From positions 3,831,867 to 3,895,866 of the forward strand of contig OX457043.1 of the NCBI GenBank assembly GCA_949752735.1: DNA of 64,000 nt, in the 5' to 3' direction. Under the pieces are notes generated by a model. That model did no database searches. It saw only the letters and a program-made list of their open reading frames with translations, and was not told where the DNA came from. A program made the translations under genes and the position numbers. Positions 45,266 through 55,993 of this stretch are shown here, in pieces. How positions within the stretch are numbered: position 1 is the first letter of the stretch; each line of letters opens with the position of its first letter. Origin of the DNA: Lumbricus terrestris (Eukaryota > Annelida > Clitellata > Crassiclitellata > Lumbricidae).

Positions 45266-45729
45266 TCAAAGTTTAAAGATTTCAAGACCATTATTCCTGT
45301 CTGGTACAAGCTCACTGGCATTCCACTTCAAATTAAACTTCCAGCTCTTCAAGCATTCCTACTCTCAATCATTCCCTCCTTCACAAGCATTTTCTCCCAA
45401 ACGAAACCCGCCTCAGCAGCTGCTCTGTCACCTCTCTCTGGTCTCTCTGACAACCGAACTGGAATCTCCGTTTTGACAACTCTGTTGACAACCGCCCTGA
45501 CTCGGCGCAGCGCTTCTGCTTAGGTTAATTCACAGCACTTAACATTTAAATGGTCCTTTAGAAATATGGAGTTAACGATTACAATAACAATTGTGATTGC
45601 CCAGCCTCACTTGTCGCGCTGGACGTGTGTGTCACTTGACGCTCAAGCTGACATTGATCGTTCAACCGTTGCAGCCTTCAGCAATTGACATTGAATGAAG
45701 GCATAAAAAGACGGAGAGAGCAAAGCAGC

Positions 45730-45990
<261 letters not shown>

Positions 45991-46021
45991 GATGAAAACA
46001 AAAGTGAGAGGAGACGGAAGA

Positions 46022-46305
46022 GAGGAGGCATGGAGTAGGGAGGCATGGAGTAGGGAGGCATGGAGTAGGGAGGCATGGAGTAGGGAGGCATGGAGTAGGG
46101 AGGCATGGAGTAGGGAGGCATGGAGTAGGGAGGAATGGAGTAGGGAGGCATGGAGTAGGGAGGCATGGAGTAGGGAGGAATGGAGTAGGGAGGCATGGAG
46201 TAGGGAGGCATGGAGTAGGGAGGAATGGAGTAGGGAGGCATGGAGTAGGGAGGCATGGAGTAGGGAGGCATGGAGTAGGGAGGCATGGAGTAGAGAAGCA
46301 TGGAG
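46022..46305. repeat. 15-bp minisatellite, about 18 units
   Basis: Head-to-tail GAGGCATGGAGTAGG units with rare A/C changes (GGAATGG variants). Being a multiple of three, the array stays open as a repeated EAWSR pentapeptide on one strand, but I see no gene structure around it. Confidence 0.95.
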
Positions 46306-46337
46306 AGAGAGTTAGACTAAAACATAGAGTCAGGGCT

Positions 46338-46501
46338 TAAAGTGTGCCTGGACGGTCATGGACGGCGTCCATGCACTTGTTTTAAAATCTGAACGCCGTC
46401 CAGCCACTTGCTGGCGAGCACAGACTGGAAAGGTAAGGGGCGTCCAGGCACTTCTTTTGGAAAGGTAAGGGGCGTCCAGGCACTTATTTTTCCACACTTT
46501 A
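46338..46501. repeat. Small 164-bp element with inverted ends
   Basis: TAAAGTGTG (46338-46346) is perfectly inverted at 46493-46501, and GTGCCTGGACG near the left end is inverted near the right end. The interior contains two direct copies of GGAAAGGTAAGGGGCGTCCA. Confidence 0.55.
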
Positions 46502-46716
46502 GGCACTGCATAGAGTGTGAATCACAGAGAGTGATACTGAGTCGGGTGGTTCGAGAAGAGAGGGACAACGGGTGTTGGTGTTGGTGCTGGTGCTGGTGGT
46601 GATTGTGGGTGCACGCAAAGCCTGTCAATCGTTGCTTGAAGACACGGTCGACAGAGCACTGGTTGCCTGGCAACGGACGCCGTTAGTACAGCGCATGGCA
46701 TCGATTCAATACAATC

Positions 46717-46887
46717 ATGACAGCGGCAAAAGAAATCTCTGTTTGCTGCGATGCAGACGCCATGGCTGCTGCTGGTGCTGAGGCTACTGATTTTGAGAAC
46801 AATGAGGAGGAGGAGAAGGAGGAGAAGGAGGAGAGGGATGAGAGGGATGAGGAGGTGGATGGATGGAGGAAGAGAACTCAGTTGTGA
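46717..46887 (+). CDS. Hypothetical 56-aa acidic ORF
   Basis: The ATG at 46717 reads MTAAKEISVCCDADAMAAAG, then a Glu/Lys/Asp-rich stretch from GAGGAGGAGAAG repeats, ending WRKRTQL and a stop. No similarity recognised. A CTACAG/GTATGG junction follows at about 46,955. It may be an unverified exon or just a codon-like GAG repeat. Confidence 0.2.
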   Translation: MTAAKEISVCCDADAMAAAGAEATDFENNEEEEKEEKEERDERDEEVDGWRKRTQL

Positions 46888-47299
46888 GGAAATCTGGAAC
46901 TAAGTTGTTCGCAGTTCGACGTAGCACCTCACATCACATTGTCTGACGTCTACAGGTATGGACTGAGATTTCTGCACCTGTCTCTCTGTCTGTCTGTCTG
47001 TTGTTTCTGTCTCTGCATTAGCATGGATTGACTGTTCATTCTGTGCCTCTGTTTCTATTTGTTTATGTCTGTTCTTTTATTTTCTGTTCTTTAAAAAAAT
47101 CTAATTGCTCATTTTCTCTGTTTCACCATGTTTTTTTTATTTTCCGTTTTTTTATTTTCTATTTAGTTTTATTTGAACTTTGTTTATTCATTTCGGTTTG
47201 TCTATTTTGTTTGTTTATTGGTTCTGCCGTTTTGTGTCTTTAATCTCTGTTTCTTTAATATAGGCCTAATTATATTTAGTATCTGGGTTCCTTCTGTCT

Positions 47300-48125
47300 G
47301 TTTTCGGTGGTGTGCCCTGCTACATGTATCTGGAATAGCTTTCCTGTGGCTCTACGCAGACTCCGCTCGCTTCCTCCATCAATCTATCTATCAATCTATC
47401 TATCAATCTATCTGTCAATCTATCTATTAATCTATCTATCTATCAATCTATCTATCAATCTATCAATCAATCTATCTATCAATCTATCTACCAAGATATC
47501 TATCAATCAATCTATCTATCAATCTATCAATCAATCTATCTATCAATCTATCTATCAATCTATCTATCAATCTATCTATCAATCTATCTGTCAATCTATC
47601 TATTAATCTATCTATCAATCTATCTATCAATCTATCAATCAATCTATCTATCATTCTATCTATCAATCTATCTATCAATCTATCTATCAATCTCTATCAA
47701 ATCGCCATCAATCACACTCAGGGCTTTTCATTCGAAATTGATTATACACTCGTATTCAATAACTCTTACCCTGTCTCATCTGTTCCTCCACCTTTCCATT
47801 CTCGACCCATGAATATGACACCCTATTTAGTAGCCGTTCCGTCCCTCTGATCCTATGGCAAACGACCCTCCTTTGGACTGCTCTTACGGACAACCCTTTT
47901 GATTCAACGCAACGCTCGTGAATAAGCTGGTGCCCCGCGCTTGGCTTTCGATGGGCGCTTTAGAAGACGACTGCGATCACGATTTTCGTGACTCTGCTGT
48001 CTCTCTTTTATCGTCTTATTATGACTGCTCTTTTTGACCAGACCTTGAGCGCCTCTGAGTATAGATCTTGAAGAGTCAGGATCTATACTCAGGCACTTTA
48101 TAAATTTATGTATTAATTTAGATTG
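47300..48125 (+). mobile_element. L2-type LINE remnant split by an ATCT/ATCA microsatellite
   Basis: CIWNSFPVALRRLRSLP (47,320-47,375) is the L2 C-terminal motif. After about 330 bp of tetranucleotide repeat there is more L2-like sequence and a 3' end (about 48,030-48,110) with GAGCGCCTCTGAGTATAGATC and GGCACTTTATAAATTTATG. That 3' end has an 11-bp perfect inverted repeat GAGTATAGATC/GATCTATACTC. Confidence 0.45.
47372..47700. repeat. (ATCT/ATCA)n microsatellite
   Basis: About 330 bp of mixed ATCTATCAATCTATCTATCA. Confidence 0.95.
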
Positions 48126-48255
48126 ATTGATTGATTGATGGATTGATTGATTGAACAGTTTTCCTGATTTCGTTTGTCGCTAATTACAACTGATTTGCTA
48201 TGTTTCTGATTTATATCTTACGCGCATGATTGTGTGTGAGCACTATGTGAATTTT

Positions 48256-48395
<140 letters not shown>

Positions 48396-48639
48396 GTAAT
48401 TTATAGCCGATATGTCTCAGCCTGTTTATGAAGCCCTCAGTGTGTTTTGTCCTCTCCACTCGCAGGGCTCCATCATGAAGCAAAGACGATCAATTTATTG
48501 TTTATTGATCTTACATGTACATGTATATCTTATGGATGCCTATGTGCATGCATTCCTGTAGCCTATTACCTTGCATCTAGACATAAATTTTGTGTCATCG
48601 TTCATTTACTCAGATCATTGTTTGTCTATGAGTAGGATA

Positions 48640-48870
48640 TAGCTTACTCATGCACTCTGGAATGGCCTCCCTTCAAAGCTTGAAGCATGAATGAAGCATA
48701 ACCACAACTAAAGATTTTATTGCTTTCAGCATATCACAGACAATCTGACCAATAAAACTTTAATTGCTGAAGTTCCTTTTTACCGTGACTGGACTGGAAG
48801 TGCTCCAGAGTAGATTTCCTGAAAGGGCGATATACAAGTTCATATGATGAACGAATGAATGAACCATATA
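48640..48870 (+). mobile_element. L2-type 3' fragments between a 43-bp direct repeat
   Basis: CACTCTGGAATGGCCTCCC and AAGTGCTCCAGAGTAG...GGGCGATATACAAGTTCATA are L2 C-terminus and 3'-end words. The sequence starting AACCACAACTAAAGATTTTA (43 bp identical) occurs at 48,700-48,742 and 48,876-48,918. Confidence 0.5.
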
Positions 48871-48943
48871 GGCCTAACCACAACTAAAGATTTTATTGCT
48901 TTCAGCATATCACAGACATAACATACAGGCCTACAAATAATTG

Positions 48944-49183
48944 TGGGGCGCGGTGGTGTAGTAGTAGTTATGTTCGCTGCCTTGCACCCGAAGGGTTACA
49001 GGTTCGAATCCACCTCAAGCCGCCGTATAGGGATCTTGACCAAGTCCTTCGCTCGCAATTGCTCTGGCCCTTCGGCGTGAAACTCCGATGCAATGTTCGC
49101 ACTGTAGTCTGAAGCGCCTCTGAGTGTGGAACTTGAAGGGCACTACAGAAAGGGAGTAATAATAGATAAATAAATAAACTAAG
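48944..49183 (+). mobile_element. tRNA-derived SINE with L2-type 3' tail
   Basis: Head GGGGCGCGGTGGTGTAGTAG with A box TGGTGTAGTAG (48954-48964) and B box GGTTCGAATCC (49001-49011). The 3' part, GAAGCGCCTCTGAGTGTGGA...CTTGAAGGGCACTACAGAAA, matches the 3' end of the L2-type LINEs in this window, ending in an (AATA)n tail. Confidence 0.82.
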
Positions 49184-49253
49184 CTTATTATATTATTGGT
49201 CAACATATCTGTGTTTACATAGCAACAATTAATTCAACCATAGCATTCAAGTC

Positions 49254-49755
49254 ATGTCTGAGAAGACCAGCACCGCGGTCGTGCACCATGGTCCTCGTCC
49301 CGTCCAACCTGTCAAGGACCCTCCGAGCAGCGACGATATCGACGCGAAACGAACGAGGATGGAGTTCTGCAAACGGTCGGCAAAGATCGTCGCGACGAAC
49401 ATCGTCCTCTGCGTCCTCGTTACCCTCTTCGCGATCGCCGGTGGACTCATGTTCCAACATCTGGAAGAGACGAACGAGAAGGAGGAATGCATCCAGACGA
49501 TGAACAAATACTTCCCGATGGAGAACAAAACGGTGCGTAGTCTCTGGGCGATCTCGCTCAGCTATCCGAACGACGATGACGTCGACCTGGCAGTCATGGA
49601 GTTCCGGAAACAGGTGGAGAACTTCAGGACCAGCGTCCTGGAGCTCAGCTACGACGGGTCCAACTGTACGGCTATGGGCGAGGCAGGAGGTCCGACGTAC
49701 AAATGGTCGTTTCCCGGTGCCCTGCTGTTCGCCGTCACTGTCTTTACAACGATTG
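49254..49755 (+). CDS. K2P channel exon 1 (M1, cap, first pore helix)
   Basis: Encodes residues 1-167 and the first base of Gly168. The ATG at 49254 gives a short hydrophilic N-terminus before M1. The exon is GC-rich relative to its flanks, with little AT bias at codon third positions. Confidence 0.95.
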
Positions 49756-52468
49756 GTTAGTTTGCTCAATGTTCAATGTTCTGAGACATGAATTTGTAAT
49801 AACATCCGCTGGTGTTTGATAAGAAAGGTCTCTGCAGCGTTGAGGATGTGCGTTCTGAGGGACAGAAACTAGAGATTAACTTCAGCCAATAAATATGGTG
49901 GAATATAGATCTACATGGATTAATATAGCATTGCATTGTCGGCATACGATAGCATATCAAGAGCACGATGGCATATAGCCTAGTGCAATATATCATAATG
50001 TAGCATGGTATAGACCTGCTGTAGTAAAGAACAATAATTAGCCTATAGTATGGTATTTTGACATGCAATAATATATGAGTTTGTGTTGCATAAGCTTAGC
50101 TTGGCATACCATAGCATGCTATTGGAAAGAATAACGTACGGCGCGGTAGCTACGGATTGGCATGGCAGGGAGGGCCAGCATAAATGCACCGACTTTGGAT
50201 GCGTATAACTCAGCCAATTTTTAAATTTTTTTAATGACTAATGCGTCAAATTAAAGATAGTTTGCTCTAGCATTAACCTTGAAAAAGTCGAACTTGTACA
50301 GCTTTGCATTTTAATACAATGCTTGAAAAAGCCGTAGCTAGGCTACCATATATTTGTTTTCCTTATTGACATAATGCGGCGCCTTTTACAGACGATGATC
50401 AGAATTTGCGAACTGATAAAGGATTTAATTCGTTTCAAATGATTAAAGAGTTCCATAACAGAAGATAGAATAGAAGCACAATAAATGGTCTGATAGGAAA
50501 AATTGATGAAACAGGACCTTTGGATCGCAAGCCACGAAAATCGGTTGTGTATAGCGCACACTCGCTAAGATTGCTCGTGTGCCCGAGTTAATTTGCAGTC
50601 AAGACTATGACCCAGGTATAGGCAAGTCTCCAAGGGAAACTCAGTGCGAACCATGCGTTTCTAAAAGCATCGCAGGACGTATTGCAAAAGATGTTCTACA
50701 GTTGAAGACATTTCATCGACGTGAATCCCAGCATGCAGATATCTGACTCTGCATGGCGTGAAATGACTGTATGCATGCGAGCGTCTGAAGTACAGCGCAT
50801 GGCTGTTGATGAAATTGAAGGGACATGGTTTAACTATGAGAATATATAGCCTAAATCACGGTACAGCTTCCTTCAAACACACAAAATGATCGTGGCGGGG
50901 GGGGCTCTGTTTCAGTGACAAACTTTATTTCGCGACACGTGTATTGTATGATTTTACACGGATATCATGGATTGACTATTGTAATTATGTCCTTATTGGC
51001 CTGCCTAAGGTTCGCCTAGTGCCTCTGCAATCTGTACTCAATGCTGCTGCTAGACTCATTGCCCGTCTTATTCGATTCTCCCACATTTCTACATTCATGA
51101 CTGAACAACTTCACTGGCTTCCTCTCTCGGTCCGCATACAATTTAAAGTCCCGATTTTGGTCCTTAAGTTTAAAATCTGTCTTGCTCCGAAGTATCTGTG
51201 TGATCAGATACTTCGCCCCCTTCTGCCACCTCGCTGCGTCCTCTTAGGTCCTCTGATCGGCTTGACCTCTTTGTCCCTCGAGTCAGGACCGCCATGGCTC
51301 AATCCAGATCAATTGCCTGCATTGGTCCCTCCCTATGGAATCGCCTTTCCCCCATCAGTTCGCTCTACCATCCTTTCTGGTAGTGTATCCTCGTCTTTCT
51401 CTCGTCTAAAAACTTACTTTTTTCTTGGGGTTGAACGCACTGGGAGCGATTCTGAAAGGCTCTTGCTGCGAGAAGCGCTTTATAACTGGTCAGATAAGAT
51501 AAGATAAGATAAGATAGGATAAGATATCGTGTTGCTGTTGTTATTCATGCGTAGGATATGGTAACATAGCTCCAAAGACGTTCTACGGTCGCCTGGTCTG
51601 CATCGCCTACGCTCTCCTCGGCATTCCACTGATGCTGCTCTGCCTGGCAAACATCGGAGAGATCATGGCCAACATCTTCCGCTTTGTCTACTCAAAGGTC
51701 TGCTGCTGTGGATGCCTCCGAAACCGGAAGAACTCCAGACCCCCTGACGAAACGCCCAAGAACCTCACTTCCACTACGAATCAAGTCTGGTCAGTGAACG
51801 CTGACCGTGGTGTGGCTCGGGTCGATGAAGATGACGATGACGACGACGATGATGACGACGATGAAGATAAGGTCAGCGTGCCTCTGACGATAACGATGGG
51901 GCTTGTGGCCGGATATATCTTCATGGGGTCGGTGCTGTTTGGGGTCTGGGAGGATTGGGATTGGCTGAAGGCGGCTTACTACTGCTTCATTACGATTTCT
52001 ACCATCGGGTTTGGAGACGTCGTGCCGGGATCGGCCACTATGCAGAACTTGGAGGCACAGATGAAGACGGTGGGTGCAGCGCTGTACATGGTCTTCGGAA
52101 TGGCAATCATGTCCATGGCCTTCAATCTCATACAGGAAGAGTTTACCACCAAGTTCCTCTGGCTGGGACAGAAGCTCGGAATCACGGAGAAGCCAAAGGA
52201 CGAGGATGAAGTCGAGGAGCAGGACCCACGGGGTAAAAAGATGGGAGCACCTGGTCAACCGCCTCCGAGAGCGGACCCCGCTCCTCGCTACTCAGGTCCA
52301 GTTGGAGTAAATAATCCGCATGGGAAGGAGCCCGTATTGAAAGGTCATGACCCCGACTGGGCGGTGACCTTGGGAAAAGGTCAGAAGAAGGTTGGTGATG
52401 CGGGTCAGGAGATGCTGCAACTGAAAGCAGGAGTAAAGATGAAGGGTGCCGCTGACTCAACGGCCTGA
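49254..52468 (+). CDS. Two-pore-domain (K2P/TWIK) potassium channel, exons 49254-49755 and 51555-52468
   Basis: Forms a dimeric plasma-membrane leak potassium channel. The spliced protein is 471 aa. M1 is about 43-67, followed by an extracellular cap with N-glycosylation sites NKT (91) and NCT (137); pore loop 1 ends TTIGYGN (166-171) and M2 is about 181-203. The cytoplasmic loop has CCCGC (217-221) and an acidic run at 258-272. M3 is about 275-297, pore loop 2 has TIGFGD (317-322) and M4 is about 338-360. The intron splits the glycine codon of the first GYG filter (exon 1 ends ATTG before GTTAGT; exon 2 starts GA after CGTAG). This places it with TWIK/TWK-type channels, but I cannot assign a subfamily. 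The C-terminal tail (about 110 aa) is Pro/Lys/Asp-rich. An L2 LINE fragment lies in the intron. Confidence 0.95.
50940..51530 (+). mobile_element. L2-type LINE 3' fragment in the K2P intron
   Basis: A long conceptual frame reads WIDYCNYVLIGLP, LQSVLNAAARLI, LHWLPLSVRIQFKV, then a degraded RSxxLxxG segment and SSSFSRLKTYFFLG, the C-terminal region of L2/CR1-type ORF2. It is followed by GGGAGCGATTCTGAAAGG...AAGCGCTTTATAA and a (GATAA)n tail ending 20-30 bp before exon 2. 5' truncated; non-functional. Confidence 0.8.
51555..52468 (+). CDS. K2P channel exon 2 (first filter to C-terminus)
   Basis: Encodes G168 onward: YGNIAPKTFYGR, M2 with LLGIPLMLLCLANIG, the acidic loop, M3, TIGFGD, M4 and the tail, ending with TGA at 52466-52468. 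Confidence 0.95.
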
Positions 52469-53039
52469 TAGGAGGCAAGGCTTCTCCTGGAGTCGTCACC
52501 CTAAGGTTTCATGAGAAATCAGTTTGGTATTTAGAAGGAAACTTATTGAGAACAGACAAACACACGTGACACATCATTCTTCGGACGTTGCAGGAAGACG
52601 ATGCAAATGTAAATAGCGTATTCCTAGAAAATGAGCTGCATAAGATAACATGTTACTTTACGATAGTTCGATGGACTAGACATACTACAGGTAAAATGTG
52701 ATTACAGATTGCGCTAAATAATTATTGTTTCAATGGTAAGAACTATTCAAGGAACTTCCTAAAAGACTAGGGTAGCTATATAAAGTTGGTTTGTGCACGA
52801 CGGCAGCAAGTTGACCTTAATAGCGAAAACCAAGATGAAGTCTAGAAAACTGGATCTAGCTTGTTCTAAAGCTTTATTTGTTCATAATAATTAGTTTCGA
52901 AAGGGACTAAACTGCACAAATGTAAGAATATATTTAAACTGCATATGTTACTTGTTATTGAACTGGACGATGAAGGAGGAAACTTAGGGCAAAGCCAAAT
53001 TTAGATTTGGAGACGAGAAGAAGGATCCTATTAGATTGG

Positions 53040-53310
53040 TGAGGTGTTCGGGAGCCATACACCCTTAACACCCTACCCATATGTTAGAGTGGTTTAGGGT
53101 TATGATATAGACACTCTGGCATGAGTAACGCATGGATGCGGGGTCGCTTCCCGCTATGGCCTCCCAAGAGGATCACTCAACCTTATATTCGGCAGTTAGC
53201 AACATAGCATTGGTAAACTGAGTCATACGATGTGATTTATGGGCACCTTGCGTGGCTGACGACAGTTAGATTCGACTCCTGTAATAGTAATCTATGTGAT
53301 CATCCGTTCA
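53040..53310. repeat. Dispersed repeat, copy 2
   Basis: Partner of 4,205-4,480: GGTTTAGGGTTATG, CGCTTCCCGCTATGGCCTCC, ACTCAACC, CACCTTGCGTGG, GATTCGACTCCTGTAATAG and GATCATCCGTTCATT follow in the same order. Confidence 0.5.
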
Positions 53311-53472
53311 TTGTTGTTGCAACCTAAGTCGAACTCATGTAGGCTATCCTTTGTAAAGTAATTTGAAGTGGTGTTTGCCTTTGCAGTGCACAATTTATTC
53401 CACACACACACGCACACACACTCACACACACACGCGCACACGCACGCACATACTCACACACACAGACACGCA

Positions 53473-53739
53473 CAAGGCCGTAGCCAGGATTTGAATTCGG
53501 GGGGTGTTTCTTCAGTATCCCGTCCCAAAAAACGGATGACTTTTTAGTCATCCGACCGAAATCTTCCGAAAAATGTCACAAATTCATTCTATTTTCACAT
53601 TTTTCATTTCGGGGGGTGTTTGCATGGTTTAATTTCATGGTTTTTACATCATGTGCTAGTAAATGCCTTCTATTATTTTTTACTTTTTCCATTTCGGGGG
53701 GTGTTCAAACACCCAAAACACCCCCTAGCTACGGCCTTG
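53473..53739. mobile_element. hAT-like MITE in a CA microsatellite
   Basis: Ends CAAGGCCGTAGCCAGG and CCTAGCTACGGCCTTG form near-perfect terminal inverted repeats of about 16 bp. The flanking 8-mers are GACACGCA and CACACGCA (seven of eight identical), as expected for a hAT 8-bp duplication. The interior has three GGGGGGTGTTT-type blocks. No ORF. Confidence 0.72.
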
Positions 53740-55404
53740 CACACGCACACACACATATACTTAGACGATGTAATAGTTCCATAGCAGACAATAAGCTCAT
53801 AATTATTTCACATGGCAGTAACCAACGGATCATTAGACCTCAAATAATTTCGTCTATTTACACATTTCCGAGAAGCGAGGGGCGACACATGATCCTCTAC
53901 ACGATTATCACCAGGATGCAGCTGCTGTAGTCCAATAGATTGACATAGCAAAGACAAATAGGAATGTCGCAGGCTATGTAGGATGTCATGAAGCACATGC
54001 CAGATAATTGCGAACGGTTGTCCTACACCTGATTGGTAGGCTATTGAGAACTGTGCAGATATCAGCCGAATGTCATCCGCAAAGTCTTTAGCTGGAAATA
54101 GTGACGTGGGTGTGTTCACACGAATTCGATGGTTGTGATATTTGAAACGCGTCTGGGAACATCAGGAACCGGTTTCAGGCGAACATGAGACTAATCAGCC
54201 CTCTTTTGGTTAGGAAGTATGTTTAGGCTGCTCATTAACAATTTGAGATCTGAAACATAATAGGCTACCAATATCCAGCATCGTAGACCACATGCTGTAC
54301 AATAACAAGAATTATCAACTGGATTTCATACACTGTGCGACAAAAAAGAGGTTCTACTAACTTTAAAAAAACTTGTCAAGTAGGCCTATCTAATTGAACA
54401 AAAACTTGTCTTTCCTAAGGTCGGATCCCGGTTACGACAGCAAAGACCATTTCCGACGACAGAAAAATATTTTGGTAGCCAGATATCAAAATTAAAAATT
54501 GTCTTCATATATGTTTACTATTAATTTCTATATTTTCCAAACTCCAATGGCGTCTGTTTTAATTGTGACATCTGATTTTTTGAAAACATCGTTCGCTGCT
54601 GTGTTACTGCAACAGACAACTGAGCCTGGAAGTGATTGAGACTTTGAGATGAATTTTTTGCAATGAAATTCAGTCACAATGGAAAATAATTATTGACTTA
54701 CTACTTAATAATCTTCATTTAATCACTCAATCTGACACACCGCCGAATGATTACAAGTACATGTCATACGAAATACGGCCCACTATAGCACGGCACGCAG
54801 GTCGGCTTTACAGCAGGAAGCTTAACACTAATGGCCTAAGTGCTGGATTACTCCTGGTCAGCCAAGCCAGAAGTGGGAGGGGCTATCTTTATTTTTAGCA
54901 GAACCCGAGTCAAGCAACACAACAGCAACTTGTTTAGCGCTTACCAGCTATAGGGCCTATTGCTGAATTCCGGTTGATTCTGCTGACATCACTCTAAGTG
55001 TGGCAAAACTGAACCAGTGCGACTCTCGTTGAAGAAGGGACAATTTTGGCAGACAAACAGAAATAGGTGATTAACCAAAGGTTTGCTTGAATAGCATCCG
55101 AGAAAAGAATGAACACAAACTTGTCAATACAAAGGTTAACATAATCGGATAGACTGCTGTCGGCGTAACGATTTTTGGACTGTTATTTCGTGGTTTAATT
55201 TTTTATTAACACTGTGTATGTCTAACCTACAAAGCTAACTTTCAAGACAAAACACGATGTACCGTACTAGCATACGCGGAACTAATGGGCATTCGTCACA
55301 TTCAACATATTCAACACATTCAATCCGTTGAGTCTTGTCAGCCAGTGAACTAACTAGGCTTACGTATAACAGGTCTCACCACGTTCCTTTAGACAACTGA
55401 AAAT

Positions 55405-55993
55405 ATGTGGAGCAAAATGCTCGTGATTATAATCTTGGTATTCGTTCAGTCTCGTTCTGTTGACGGACAATCCTCGATCGGTTCTTATGAGGCAATTGGT
55501 CTGAATTTGGTGGATGAGATGCAGAGTATGATTTTGGACGAAATCAGACATTTGCAGAATCAGGATTCCGCTTGCAGCAGCAACTGTCCGAAACTAGAAG
55601 ATGTCTTGTTTCGGCATTTGAGTAATATGACTGAAACGATTCAAAGTTTCAGCAACCGGTTTGAAGCGCTAGATCGAAATGTTCAGAAAGGTGGAACGTC
55701 TCTTGAAGGTTTGCAGTTAAAAGTCAGCAGTAATTCTCAAATTGAAGACCTTATGGGTCAGCATTTAAATAATGTGACCCAGACTTTACAAAGTCTAAGC
55801 AATCGGCTTGAAGCAATAGATCAAAAGCACAAGATTGGTAGTGAATTTATCGAAGGTTTGCAGATAAACTTTCAAAATTTGTCGAAGCTTTACGAAGAAC
55901 AAGTAAAAATTCTCGGAACAGTTGAGAGAAAGCTCGAGGAACATGATCAATACTACATGAACCAAAGTGCTGCCTCCATCTCTGCTGATAAAG
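55405..55993 (+). CDS. Fibrinogen-related protein exon 1 (signal peptide, coiled coil)
   Basis: The ATG at 55405 is the only start before the hydrophobic signal. The exon encodes 196 residues plus the first base of the next codon; donor GTAAAT. Confidence 0.85.

Larger units (their letters stand above)
52469..55404. other. Intergenic region between the K2P and fibrinogen-domain genes
   Basis: Contains the K2P 3' flank, a dispersed repeat (53,040-53,310), a CA tract with a hAT-like element (53,400-53,770), and about 1.6 kb upstream of the fibrinogen-domain gene in which I recognise nothing specific. Confidence 0.5.

Noticed and set aside
45014..45523. 169-codon plus-strand frame
   Set aside because: The left part is the complement of the LINE fragment and of the GATTTCACGTTT repeat. 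The right part has no recognised similarity.
48944..49030. Functional tRNA gene
   Set aside because: A and B boxes are present, but the arms do not form a proper cloverleaf and the sequence continues into an L2-type tail, so it is a SINE head.
49215..49769. Minus-strand 184-codon frame opposite K2P exon 1
   Set aside because: Antisense of a strongly supported coding exon; no domain.
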